Shown here: piece by piece, positions 7,622 through 16,259 of the stretch
How positions within the stretch are numbered: position 1 is the first letter of the stretch
Layout of the letters: each line of letters opens with the position of its first letter
Assembly (NCBI GenBank): GCA_035637115.1
Contig: DASPXV010000076.1
Span: 1 to 54,467, forward strand
From: JAICSD01 sp035637115
GTDB taxonomy: Bacteria; Acidobacteriota; Vicinamibacteria; Vicinamibacterales; 2-12-FULL-66-21
Direction of reading: 5' to 3'
DNA length: 54,467 nucleotides
Position numbers and translations under genes: made by a program
The notes under the pieces: generated by a model
Seen by the model: the letters and a program-made list of their open reading frames with translations, nothing else
Databases searched by the model: none
Told to the model about the DNA's origin: nothing

Positions 7622-8285
7622 CCGGATCGATTCGAAGGGCCCGCACGGCCGGACCGGCGATCGCGCCGATTGCCGACGCGCCGATCAGCGCGGCGGCCAC
7701 GGCAAGTGAAATCACATCGCGCGCGGGCACTCCGTAAAGCATTCCGCTCATGGGCGCGGCCGCGCTCCACGCGGCCACGCAGCCGATCGCGACGCCTGCG
7801 GCGATCGGGCCGGCGCCGCGTGCGACGGCGAGCCAGACGATCTGCCGCGGCGCGGCACCAAGCGCCACCCTGATTCCGATTTCACGCGCGCGGGCGGCCA
7901 TCGCGAACGCAACGATTCCGTAGATACCGACTGCCGCGAGCAGTAGCGCCGCGCCCGCGAACGCGCCAAGCAACAGCAGGTTGAATCGCCGCGGCGCCAG
8001 GGCGGCGGAGATCCGCGCCTCGAGTGGCAGGATCGAACCGACTGGCTGATCGGGATCGACTTGCCACACCGCGTCGCGAATCGCGCCGACGGAAGCCCTG
8101 TTCCACGCGTACCAGCCGCGCGGGATCGGGCAATGGCAATGGATTCAGGATGCCGCGAATCAGTCCGAACATCACCGTGTTGCCGGCAATCGCCAGGGCA
8201 ATGGTCGCCACAATCGTGGTTCCGAAGCCTGGACGCAGGACGAGCAGGCGCAGTGCGTGGCGGGTGTCGCGAAATAAATTCGGGA
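7599..8285 (-). pseudogene. relic of an ADOP/MacB-type ABC permease, middle deleted
   Basis: Only the two ends of an ADOP-family (MacB/FtsX-like) permease of about 800 residues remain. The N-terminal part (about 8285-8120) reads NLFRDTRHALRLLVLRPGF, then TTIVATIALAIAGNTVMFGL, the first membrane segment. It then meets, in another frame, the C-terminal part (about 8130-7599): VGAIRDAVWQVDPDQPVGSI, LLLGAFAGAALLLAAVGIYG and the EIGIRVALGA coupling motif. About 550 residues of the periplasmic core are missing. No start codon is evident, and the stop overlaps the end of the convergent beta-propeller gene by 23 bases. Non-functional. Confidence 0.85.
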
Positions 8286-8318
8286 TGACGGTTTGACGGC
8301 GATCCGGGGGTCTTGGGT

Positions 8319-8324
8319 TACACT
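8319..8324 (+). promoter_or_regulatory. possible -10 (TACACT) for TonB receptor 1
   Basis: TACACT lies 35 bases before the ATG. A TTGACG at 8293-8298 is 20 bases upstream, longer than the usual spacer, so the -35 assignment is doubtful. A good ribosome site (AAAAAGGA) follows at about 8345-8352. Confidence 0.35.
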
Positions 8325-8358
8325 GTGCGCGCTTTTCTCACATTAAAAAGGACGTGAC

Positions 8359-11300
8359 ATGCCCTCTCGAATTCGCCTGGTGAGCCGCACGCTCCTCGGC
8401 CTGTTGATGGCAGCGCTGCTGCTGCCTGTCCCCGCTTTCGCGCAGTTCGACACCGCGACGGTGCTCGGCACTGTGAAGGACTCGTCCGGCGCTGTCGTTC
8501 CCGGCGCGACCGTAACGCTCAAGAACACGGCGACGGGCATCTCGGCGAGTGCTGTGAGTGACAGCGACGGGAACTACCAGTTTCTGAACGTTCGCGTCGG
8601 CACCTACAACCTGCGGGCCGAGCTGCAGGGCTTCTCAGCAGCCGAGGCCAAGGACGTCGCGGTGACCGTCAACGCGCGGCAGCGCGTCGATCTCACGCTC
8701 GCGGTCGGCAGCCTGGGGGAGACGGTGGAGGTGCAGGCGGCGTCCCCGCTTCTCGAAATGGAATCGAGCGGGCGCGACCAGGTCATCGCCAAAGAACAGA
8801 TCGTGAACCTGCCGCTCAACGGCCGCAACTACGCCGACCTCGCCCTTCTCAGTCCGGGCGTGCGGCGCTCCGCGATCTCCGACTCACGCGACGCGTCGTT
8901 CAACGTCAACGGTCTGCGCAGCGCGGTCAACAGCTTCATGCTGGACGGCGTGGACAACAACTCGTACGGCACGAGCAACCAGGGCTTCTCCAACCAGCTC
9001 GTGCAGGTGTCCCCGGACGCGGTCGAGCAGTTCAAGGTGCAGACGAACAACTTCAGCGCGGAGTACGGCCGCACCGGCGGCGCCGTCATCAACGCCTCGA
9101 TGCGCAGCGGCACGAACCGGTTCAGCGGCACGGGCTGGGAGTTCAACCGCAACACCAAGCTGAACGCCGAGGGCTATTTCCATCCGTCGGCGGGCAAGCC
9201 GAAGTTCGATCGCAACCAGTTCGGCTTCGTGCTGGGCGGTCCGATCGTGCGCAACCGCACGTTCTTCTTCACCGACTACGAGGGGTTCCGCCAGACGACG
9301 AAGACGGCGACGTTCGCGACGATTCCGACCGACGCGATGCGCGCCGGCAACCTGGGAAAACCGATCTTCAATCCACTGACTGGCGAGACGTATGCCAATG
9401 GGGTGATTCCGTCGAGCGCCATCACCTCCTTCGCAAAGAAGGTGCTGGCCGGCCTGCCGAGTCCGACGCGCGCAGGACTGTCGAACAATTTCGATTCGCT
9501 CCCGGAAGCCACCAACCGCAACAACAAGTACGACATCAAGATCGATCACCAGTTCACCACGCGCATGACGGCGTTCGGCCGGGTGAGTCACCGCAAGGCG
9601 AATAATTTCGAGCCCTCGCCCATTCCCGGCGAGACCGGCAGTCCCAGTAACAATCGGCTCCACGTGCTGAACGATCAGGTCGCCGGCGGGATCACGTATG
9701 CCCCGACCAGCACCTCGCTCGTGGACTTCCGTCTGGGGTGGTCGCGCACGAAGGCGGGGAAGGAGCCGCCCGGTGTTGGCGGACCGACGATGCTCGACCT
9801 GTACGGGATCACGGGGCTGCCCACGGACCCGCGGTTCGCCGGAGGACTTACCGAACAGAACGTGACCGGACTTACCAGCTGGGGCCGGCAGAACAGCAAC
9901 CCGCAGTTCCAGGATCCGTCGGTATTCAATCCACGGTTCAACTACTCGTGGATCATGGGGCGGCAGTCCTTCAAGACCGGCTACGAGTTCCAGGCCATCA
10001 ACACGCAGATCGACGACTTCAACCCGAAGTACGGGCGCGACACCTATGCCGGCCAGTTCACCCGGCCCGTGGGCGCCACCTCCGATTCGGCGACCTACGA
10101 CCTCGCGGACTTCATGCTGGGGCTGCGCAGCTCGTATTCGATCATCACGCCGTTCCTCGCGAACCTGCGCCAGCGGATGCACTTCACCTACCTGCAGGAC
10201 GACATCAAAGTGAGTCGGAAGCTGACGGTGAACGCCGGCCTGCGCTACGAGTACGCGACGCCTCAGTACGAGAAGGACAACTTCCTCACGAACTTCGATC
10301 CGGCGACCAATTCGCTGATCGCCGCGAAGAACGGATCGATCTACGACCGCGCGCTGGTCAATCCGGATCGCAACAACTTCGCGCCACGGCTCGGCGCGGC
10401 CTGGACGCTCGATGACAAGACCGTCGTCCGCGGCGGCTACGGCGTCAGCTACATCCACTTCAACCGCATGGGCGGCGAGAACCTCCTGTCGTTCAACGGC
10501 CCGCACGTCGTTGGTCTGAGTATCAACCAGACCATCAACCAGCCGCTCTGCGTCGGCAACGCGAATCCGACGACCTGCTTCCGGACGACGCAGCAGGGTT
10601 ATCCCGAGGGGTACACCACGCCGGCCAGCTTCAACCCGGTGAACGTGCGCGTGAACTACATTCCGAAAGACACGCCGACGGGGAACGTGACGAGCTGGCA
10701 CGCCTCGGTCCAGCGCGAGATTCTCACGAACCTTCTCGTGGATGTCGGCTACGTGGGAAACAGGAGCCGCGACATTCTCATCCTCGGCGACTTCAACCAG
10801 GCGCGGCCCAATGCCGCGGGGGAGAACACGTCGCTGCAGGCGCGGCGGCCAATCCAGGGATTCCAGGAGATCCAGGCGGCGTTCGCCGGCGGCAAGGGTG
10901 ACTACAACGCGCTGCAGCTCAAGGTGGAGCGCCGTTACAGCCGCGGCCTGTATCTCCTGAACTCGTTCACGTATTCGCGCGCGCGAGACAATGCATCGGG
11001 GCACCTCGAGGTGCAGAATGGCGACAACAGCCGCGTGAACTACCGCAACCTTGACGCCGAGTTCGGCCGTTCGGGTTACGACCAGCCGTTCAACAACACG
11101 ACCAGCGTCGTGTGGGAGCTGCCGTTCGGCAAGGGACGCAAGTTCGCGTCGAACATGAACCCGGTGATGGACGGCTTCCTCGGCGGCTGGCGCATCGTCG
11201 GCATCAATGCCTCGACGAGCGGTGTGCCGGTCAACCTGTCGTATTCGCCGACCGCGGCGTTCAGCGTCGGCGGCACCCTGACCTACCGGCCGAACCTGAC

Positions 11301-11631
11301 CGGTGATCCGATCACGCCGAACGGCGGAGCCAGGAACTACCTGAATCCGGCCAACGTGGTGATCCCGACCGACCAGACGCAGCCTTTCGGCAATGCGCCG
11401 AGGAACGGGGTGCGCGGGCCGTCGTTCAATCAGCTCGATCTCGGGCTCCACAAGTCGATCGGGCTGCAAGGGGATTCGAAACGCATCGAGGCGCGCATCG
11501 AGGCATTCAATCTCTTCAACCACACGAACTTCCAGACGCCGAACGGCAACCGCTCAACGCCGTCGTTTGGCACGATCACGTCCGCGTTCCCGGCGAGGCA
11601 GCTGCAACTCGGCGTGAAGTTCTACTTCTAG
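8359..11631 (+). CDS. Oar-like TonB-dependent receptor 1
   Basis: Outer-membrane receptor of 1090 residues. The signal peptide is residues 1-29 (ends PAFAQ). A carboxypeptidase-regulatory-like beta-sandwich follows (about 30-120: VLGTVKDSSGAVVPGATVTL ... GNYQFLNVRVGTYNLRAEL). Next come the plug (about 125-260: LPLNGRNYADLALLSPGV, NVNGLRSAVNSFMLDGVDNN, TGGAVINASMRSGTN) and a large barrel with strands such as RTFFFTDYEGFRQTT and LQDDIKVSRKLTVNAGLRYE. It ends in an aromatic residue (GVKFYF), typical for BAM recognition. These receptors import large substrates using TonB-ExbBD; in Acidobacteriota many copies exist and ligands are mostly unknown. No adjacent SusD-like partner is present. An AAAAAGGA ribosome site precedes the ATG. 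Confidence 0.93.
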   Translation: MPSRIRLVSRTLLGLLMAALLLPVPAFAQFDTATVLGTVKDSSGAVVPGATVTLKNTATGISASAVSDSDGNYQFLNVRVGTYNLRAELQGFSAAEAKDVAVTVNARQRVDLTLAVGSLGETVEVQAASPLLEMESSGRDQVIAKEQIVNLPLNGRNYADLALLSPGVRRSAISDSRDASFNVNGLRSAVNSFMLDGVDNNSYGTSNQGFSNQLVQVSPDAVEQFKVQTNNFSAEYGRTGGAVINASMRSGTNRFSGTGWEFNRNTKLNAEGYFHPSAGKPKFDRNQFGFVLGGPIVRNRTFFFTDYEGFRQTTKTATFATIPTDAMRAGNLGKPIFNPLTGETYANGVIPSSAITSFAKKVLAGLPSPTRAGLSNNFDSLPEATNRNNKYDIKIDHQFTTRMTAFGRVSHRKANNFEPSPIPGETGSPSNNRLHVLNDQVAGGITYAPTSTSLVDFRLGWSRTKAGKEPPGVGGPTMLDLYGITGLPTDPRFAGGLTEQNVTGLTSWGRQNSNPQFQDPSVFNPRFNYSWIMGRQSFKTGYEFQAINTQIDDFNPKYGRDTYAGQFTRPVGATSDSATYDLADFMLGLRSSYSIITPFLANLRQRMHFTYLQDDIKVSRKLTVNAGLRYEYATPQYEKDNFLTNFDPATNSLIAAKNGSIYDRALVNPDRNNFAPRLGAAWTLDDKTVVRGGYGVSYIHFNRMGGENLLSFNGPHVVGLSINQTINQPLCVGNANPTTCFRTTQQGYPEGYTTPASFNPVNVRVNYIPKDTPTGNVTSWHASVQREILTNLLVDVGYVGNRSRDILILGDFNQARPNAAGENTSLQARRPIQGFQEIQAAFAGGKGDYNALQLKVERRYSRGLYLLNSFTYSRARDNASGHLEVQNGDNSRVNYRNLDAEFGRSGYDQPFNNTTSVVWELPFGKGRKFASNMNPVMDGFLGGWRIVGINASTSGVPVNLSYSPTAAFSVGGTLTYRPNLTGDPITPNGGARNYLNPANVVIPTDQTQPFGNAPRNGVRGPSFNQLDLGLHKSIGLQGDSKRIEARIEAFNLFNHTNFQTPNGNRSTPSFGTITSAFPARQLQLGVKFYF

Positions 11632-11673
11632 GCCACGGAACAACACGGCCACAGGCCAACACAGACCAACACG

Positions 11674-11740
11674 GCCACAGACCAACACAGACCAACACAG
11701 ACAAAAAGTTGATCTGTGTTCGTCTGTGTTTGTCTGTGGC
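11674..11740. terminator. long hairpin of 'ccaacacagac' repeats after TonB receptor 1
   Basis: Arms at 11674-11698 and 11716-11740 pair over 25 bases with two mismatches (GCCACAGACCAACAC against GTGTTTGTCTGTGGC in part), with a 17-base loop and then TTTAAC. The arms are built from a 10-base direct repeat, ACCAACACAG, that begins at about 11641. A degraded echo (GTGTTCGTCCGTGG, GTGTTGATCTGTGG) continues to about 11797. It may end the receptor transcript, but its repeat make-up suggests a mobile or expansion origin. The rest of the gap up to 11809 holds nothing else I can see. Confidence 0.6.
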
Positions 11741-11809
11741 TTTAACCGTGTTCGTCCGTGGTGGTCGGTGGCTTTTAAACTGTGTTGATCTGTGGCATAA
11801 GCAACTGCG

Positions 11810-13075
11810 GTGGCGACGCGGCGTGAACTCTTGAAGGCATCGCTGATGCTGCCCGTGGCAGCGGCGCAAGGCCCGCTGCGCGGCTTGGCCCAGGCCGGTC
11901 CGCGCGTTGTCGTGATCGGCGCGGGCGCGTTCGGCGGCTGGACCGCGCTCGAGCTGCGGCGGCGCGGCGCGCGCGTGACGTTGATCGACGCGTGGGGGCC
12001 TGGCAACAGCCGCGCGAGCTCCGGGGGCGAGACGCGCGTCATCCGCGCGACCTACGGCACCCGGACCATCTACACGCGGATGGCGATCCGGGCGATGGAG
12101 CTGTGGCGCGCGCACGATGCACGATGGCAGCGCGGCTTCTTCCGGCCGACCGGCGCGCTGTGGATGTTCGGCGCGGATGCCTCGTTCGGCCGCGCCTCGG
12201 CGGCAGCGCTGCGCGCGGCCAACATGCCGATCGAGGAGCTCACCACGTCCGAGGCGGCGAGGCGGTTTTCGCAGATCGCGTTCGACGACAGCATCAAATA
12301 CGTCCTGTGGGAGCCCGTCGCGGGATACCTGCTCGCCCGCCGCGCGTGCGAGCACGTGGTCGAACGCTTCGTCGCCGAAGGCGGCGAGTACCGGCAGGCC
12401 GCCGTACCGATTCCTTTCGACGTGCCGTCAAAGCTGCGCAGCGTGGCTCTCGAGCATGGCGGGTCGATCGAGGCGGACGTCTTCGTCTTCGCCTGCGGTC
12501 CGTGGCTGGGGAAGCTGTTTCCTGACGCAATCGGCACGCGCGTGATGCCGACGCGCCAGGAGGTCTACTACTTCGGCACGCCGCGCGGCGACAGCCGCTT
12601 CAACGATCCGGCGATGCCGGTGTGGGTCGATTATCGCGATCGGGTGATCTACGGCATTTCCGGGAACGCGAATCGCGGCTTCAAGGTCGCGGACGATACG
12701 CCGGGGCCGGCGTTCGATCCGACGAGCGGAACGCGCGATGCGACGGCGGCCGGTGTTGCCGCAGCGCGCGCCTTCCTGGCGTTGCGTTTTCCGGCTCTTG
12801 CCGGCGCGCCGCTGCTGGGATCGGAAGTCTGCCAGTACGAGGCGTCGCCCGACTCGCACTTCATCATCGATCGCCATCCGCACGCCGCCAACGTGTGGAT
12901 CGCCGGCGGCGGTTCGGGCCACGGCTACAAGATGGGACCGGCGCTCGGCGAGCTGCTCGCCTCGTGCGTGCTGGGGACGGCGGCGCCCGATCCGCAGTTC
13001 GCGCTGGCGCGCCTCGCCGCACGGCCGCCGCGCCTAACAAACCCCTGCGGAAGTGCTGAGCCAGCATTTCGCTGA
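11810..13075 (+). CDS. FAD-dependent oxidoreductase, sarcosine oxidase/DAO family, Tat leader
   Basis: A 421-residue flavoprotein of the DadA/sarcosine-oxidase (MSOX/SolA) type. The leader MATRRELLKASLMLPVAAAQ (1-20) carries twin arginines. The FAD dinucleotide fold VVVIGAGAFGGWTALELRRRG is at about 32-52, followed by the family motif NSRASSGGETRVIRATYG at about 65-82, which in MSOX positions the flavin. DRHPHAANVWIAGGGSGHGY near the C-terminus closes the FAD site. It would oxidise a secondary amine or N-methyl amino acid to an imine with O2 or another acceptor; the exact substrate is not decidable. A Tat leader on this cytoplasmic-type family implies export. The start is GTG at 11810; no convincing ribosome site is visible. 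Confidence 0.87.
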   Translation: MATRRELLKASLMLPVAAAQGPLRGLAQAGPRVVVIGAGAFGGWTALELRRRGARVTLIDAWGPGNSRASSGGETRVIRATYGTRTIYTRMAIRAMELWRAHDARWQRGFFRPTGALWMFGADASFGRASAAALRAANMPIEELTTSEAARRFSQIAFDDSIKYVLWEPVAGYLLARRACEHVVERFVAEGGEYRQAAVPIPFDVPSKLRSVALEHGGSIEADVFVFACGPWLGKLFPDAIGTRVMPTRQEVYYFGTPRGDSRFNDPAMPVWVDYRDRVIYGISGNANRGFKVADDTPGPAFDPTSGTRDATAAGVAAARAFLALRFPALAGAPLLGSEVCQYEASPDSHFIIDRHPHAANVWIAGGGSGHGYKMGPALGELLASCVLGTAAPDPQFALARLAARPPRLTNPCGSAEPAFR

Positions 13076-13109
13076 ACGGTACGGCGCTGTTACGGCCTGA
13101 GTGGCACAC

Positions 13110-13115
13110 TACAAT
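13110..13115 (+). promoter_or_regulatory. possible leaderless -10 (TACAAT) for the kinase gene
   Basis: TACAAT ends eight bases before the GTG start at 13124, with no Shine-Dalgarno sequence between. This spacing fits a leaderless mRNA. No clear -35 is visible. Confidence 0.4.
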
Positions 13116-13123
13116 GAGCTCCA

Positions 13124-15814
13124 GTGACGCTTGCCGCCAGTTCTCGACTCGGCCCGTATGAAATCCTCTCGCCACTGGGCGCCGGCGGCATGGGCGAGGT
13201 GTACCGCGCCCGCGACACCCGGTTGAAGCGGGACGTCGCAATCAAGGTCCTGCCGGAGATTTTCGCCGGCGACACCGACCGGCGCGCGCGCTTCCGGCGG
13301 GAAGCGGAACTCCTTGCCACCCTGAATCATCCGCACATCGCGGCGGTCTACGGGCTGGAAGAAGCGGCCGGCCTGACGGCGCTCGTGATGGAGCTGGTCG
13401 AGGGGCCGACGCTGGCCGATCGGCTGACGCAGGGCGCTATCCCACTCGATGAGGCGCTGCCGATCGCCTGTCAGATCGCCGAGGCGCTCGAAGCCGCGCA
13501 TGAAAAGGGCATCGTCCACCGGGATCTCAAGCCGGCAAACATCAAGCTGCGGCCCGATGGCACGGTGAAGGTGTTGGACTTCGGACTCGCCAAATCGCTC
13601 GAGCCGACGGGCATTCCTGGCGAGTTGGCGGAGTCGCCGACCGTGCTGAGTCCCGCGCCCACGCTCGCCGGAATCATTTTGGGCACGGCGGCGTACATGG
13701 CGCCGGAGCAGGCGCGCGGCAAAGTCGTAGACAAGCGTGCCGACATCTGGGCGTTCGGCTGCGTGCTGTTCGAGATGCTGACGGGGCGGAGGCCGTTCGA
13801 GGGGGAGACCCTGACGGACCTCTTTGCCGCGATCGTCAAGAACGAGCCCGACTGGCATGCGCTGCCTCACGGCACCCCGTTACGCATTCGGCTACTGATC
13901 GCGAGGTGCCTCAAGAAGGATGTGGCGCAGCGGCTTCACGACATTGCCGACGGGCGCTTCCAGATTGAGGAGGTCTTGAACGATCCCGCGGGTTCGGCGG
14001 CCGTCGTGACACCTGCGCGGAAGCATCGCGAGTGGGCGGCGTGGATTGCCGCGGCGCTGTTCCTGAGTACCACGTTGTTCTTTGCCACTCGGCCTTCGAG
14101 CACGTCGTCAGGTGACGCAATCAGCTTCGTCGTCTTCCCGGAAGAAAAGACCGCCTTCTCAGTCCGCAACAACACCACGCTGAACATCCCCTCGTTTGCG
14201 ATTTCTCCAGACGGCCATGATTTGGTCTTCAGTGCGCAGGTGCCCGAGGGCAGGCCGATGCTGTGGCTGCGATCCCTGAATCGCGTGGACGCACAGCAGC
14301 TGGCTGGAACCGAGGATGCCCAGGATCCGTTCTGGTCGCCCGACAGCCGCTGGATCGGGTTCTTCGCCGCTGGAAAGCTGAAGAAGATCCCAGCCAGAGG
14401 CGGAGCCGTGCAAGTGATCAGTCAAGGGACCACCGACTTCCGCGGTGCCACGTGGGGACCGGACGACACCATTCTGTTCGGCGCCGCAAGAGGCCCGATT
14501 TCCTCAGTGAACGCGTCCGGCGGACGAACGACTTCGGTGACGAGTATGGACCAGTCGCGCCAGGACAGCACGCATCGAAGTCCACATTTTCTGCCCGACG
14601 GCCGTCATTTCCTGTACTCCATCTTCGGCAATAAACCAGATCAAAACGGTGTGTATGTTGGATCGCTCGATGGCAAAACGAAGAAGCTGCTGATTGCGCT
14701 CAACGGCTCCGCCGTCTACTCGCCTCCTGGATATTTGCTGTTCGTCGACGGGGACAGTCTGTTGGGCCAGATGTTCGATACAGAGCGTCTCGAGGTCAAC
14801 GGTCGACCGTTCCTCGTCGCCGAACACGTCGGACGTACCAGTGCCTACATGAGCGCGGTGTCGGCCTCTCGAACTGGAATCATCGCGTATGGGGGCACCC
14901 TCTTTCAGAACGGCCGTTTAGCATGGTGTGACCGCTTGGGTCACCCGCTCGACGCGCCTCGCACGCCGGAGGGTGACTACACCGATTTCCGGCTTTCTCC
15001 GGACGACAAACGCCTGGCCGCGTCATTAGTCGATCGGAAGGCCGGAGCGATCGAGATTTGGCTCACAGACCTCGGGCGCAACAGTACCTTCCGGGTGGCG
15101 TCCGGCGGGCTGGTCGCGGCTTCCGCGATCTGGTCGCCTGACGGAGCGCGCCTGGGTTTTCGCACCAATCGGAAGGGATTGATCGAGTTTTATCAGAGGA
15201 GCGCCGGAGGCGGCGGAAGTGACGAACCGCTGCTGGTGCAGGACGACTTTGTCGCAGCGCAGTTACCCACGAATAACGTCGTGCCCACGGACTGGTCACC
15301 CGACGCGCGAAACATCATCTTTTCTGTTTCAGCGCCTGACTCCGGCTACGACTTGTGGCTGCTCTCGGTCGCTGGAGGAGCAAAGCCGCAGAGATTGATC
15401 GGCTCACCCGGAGACCAGTTCCATGGAAACTTCTCACCGGACGGTCGCTTGGTGGCGTATACCTCGAATGAGTCCGGCAGGTTCGAGGTCTACGTGGAGA
15501 CATTTCCGCGGTCCGATCGGAAGTGGCCCGTCTCCACGAACGGCGGCTACGAGCCGCGCTGGCGGGCTGACGGACACGAGATCTATTTCCTGTCAGACGA
15601 TCGGAAGCTCATGGCCGTCCCGGTTGGCGCGGGTCCGTCATTCGGTATTCCGAGGCCGTTATTCCAAACGCGCATCGCCGCTGGCGTAACGCCCATGCGC
15701 ACTCACTACGTACCGAGTCGCGACGGCCAGCGGTTCCTCGTCAACCTGGGCACCGACGCGGTGGCCTCACCCATTACCGTGATGCTCAACTGGACGGCCA
15801 CGCTGAAGAAGTGA
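13124..15814 (+). CDS. Ser/Thr protein kinase fused to PD40/TolB-like beta-propeller
   Basis: An 896-residue Hanks-type kinase fused to an extracytoplasmic propeller. Kinase residues 12-290: glycine loop LGAGGMGEVYRAR (18-30), VAIK lysine K41, HRDLKPAN (132-139), DFG (152-154) and APE within MAPEQARGK. One membrane segment follows (about 305-323, WAAWIAAALFLSTTLFFAT). The C-terminal half carries repeated PD40 motifs such as FAISPDGHDLVFSA, FWSPDSRWIGFFA, SWSPDARNIIFSV-like and NFSPDGRLVAYTSNESG. This is the common acidobacterial receptor-like kinase layout: the outside propeller probably senses a ligand and the inner kinase phosphorylates unknown targets. The start is GTG. The stop overlaps a GTG of the next frame (GTGA), but that gene probably starts later. 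Confidence 0.93.
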   Translation: MTLAASSRLGPYEILSPLGAGGMGEVYRARDTRLKRDVAIKVLPEIFAGDTDRRARFRREAELLATLNHPHIAAVYGLEEAAGLTALVMELVEGPTLADRLTQGAIPLDEALPIACQIAEALEAAHEKGIVHRDLKPANIKLRPDGTVKVLDFGLAKSLEPTGIPGELAESPTVLSPAPTLAGIILGTAAYMAPEQARGKVVDKRADIWAFGCVLFEMLTGRRPFEGETLTDLFAAIVKNEPDWHALPHGTPLRIRLLIARCLKKDVAQRLHDIADGRFQIEEVLNDPAGSAAVVTPARKHREWAAWIAAALFLSTTLFFATRPSSTSSGDAISFVVFPEEKTAFSVRNNTTLNIPSFAISPDGHDLVFSAQVPEGRPMLWLRSLNRVDAQQLAGTEDAQDPFWSPDSRWIGFFAAGKLKKIPARGGAVQVISQGTTDFRGATWGPDDTILFGAARGPISSVNASGGRTTSVTSMDQSRQDSTHRSPHFLPDGRHFLYSIFGNKPDQNGVYVGSLDGKTKKLLIALNGSAVYSPPGYLLFVDGDSLLGQMFDTERLEVNGRPFLVAEHVGRTSAYMSAVSASRTGIIAYGGTLFQNGRLAWCDRLGHPLDAPRTPEGDYTDFRLSPDDKRLAASLVDRKAGAIEIWLTDLGRNSTFRVASGGLVAASAIWSPDGARLGFRTNRKGLIEFYQRSAGGGGSDEPLLVQDDFVAAQLPTNNVVPTDWSPDARNIIFSVSAPDSGYDLWLLSVAGGAKPQRLIGSPGDQFHGNFSPDGRLVAYTSNESGRFEVYVETFPRSDRKWPVSTNGGYEPRWRADGHEIYFLSDDRKLMAVPVGAGPSFGIPRPLFQTRIAAGVTPMRTHYVPSRDGQRFLVNLGTDAVASPITVMLNWTATLKK

Positions 15815-15834
15815 CACCTCCAGTATCGTTAGCG
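15815..15834 (+). repeat. 20-bp direct repeat, left copy
   Basis: CACCTCCAGTATCGTTAGCG begins immediately after the kinase stop codon. An identical copy lies at 16236-16255, so the pair exactly brackets the small coiled-coil gene. Confidence 0.95.
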
Positions 15835-15915
15835 AAAGGATCGAACCCGCATGCCGCTCGATTTGTCCCCGAGACGATGGCATCGTCGTCGAAGAGGTGG
15901 AAAGGAGCGGCAGTC

Positions 15916-16188
15916 ATGGCAGGCCGTATTCCGGCCGCCCTGCGTGCCCAGCTTGGCGACGACGGAACGTTTGGTCTGATTGAGTTGCTGGAAACCGGGC
16001 GGAAGGAAGCGAATCAGCAGGTGCTTGCAATGGCAGCGGGCAGGTTCGAGCGGCGGATGGCGGAGGAGCTTGGCAAGATTCGCGAAGAGATCGCCACAAC
16101 CTGCGTCGAGATGCTCAGGTGGTCGTTCGTGTTGTGGATCGGCCAGGTCGCCGCAGTCGCCGGTCTCCTTGCGTACATGCTCCGGTAG
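15916..16188 (+). CDS. small coiled-coil protein with C-terminal membrane anchor
   Basis: A 90-residue protein beginning MAGRIPAALRAQLGDDGTFG. A helical middle (about 25-58, ETGRKEANQQVLAMAAGRFE and on to EELGKIREEIATTC) should form a coiled coil. It ends in one membrane segment (FVLWIGQVAAVAGLLAYML). The layout resembles small LA_3696/DUF1640-like tail-anchored proteins of unknown role. I chose the ATG at 15916 because AAAGGAG precedes it at good spacing. An upstream GTG at 15811 would add 35 unconvincing residues that read through a direct repeat. Its position between the kinase and the sdh operon, inside a 20-bp direct repeat, suggests an inserted or duplicated block. Confidence 0.7.
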   Translation: MAGRIPAALRAQLGDDGTFGLIELLETGRKEANQQVLAMAAGRFERRMAEELGKIREEIATTCVEMLRWSFVLWIGQVAAVAGLLAYMLR

Positions 16189-16235
16189 GACAAAGACAGA
16201 TACTGCGCATGCAGCACGGTTTGCCTGCGAGCACC

Positions 16236-16255
16236 CACCTCCAGTATCGTTAGCG
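16236..16255 (+). repeat. 20-bp direct repeat, right copy
   Basis: Exact second copy of CACCTCCAGTATCGTTAGCG, ending four bases before the ATG of the succinate dehydrogenase membrane subunit. Confidence 0.95.
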
Positions 16256-16259
16256 CCGC

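Noticed and set aside
8293..8324. Standard sigma-70 promoter for TonB receptor 1
   Set aside because: TTGACG and TACACT are 20 bases apart, outside the normal range, so only the -10 is kept as a weak call.
8884..11523. 879-codon minus-strand open frame
   Set aside because: It lies entirely antisense to TonB receptor 1 and its composition (very high Arg, Val, Glu) is that of a GC-rich shadow.
15811..15915. GTG start giving a 125-residue version of the small coiled-coil protein
   Set aside because: The extension reads through the direct repeat and has no family character; AAAGGAG precedes the ATG at 15916.
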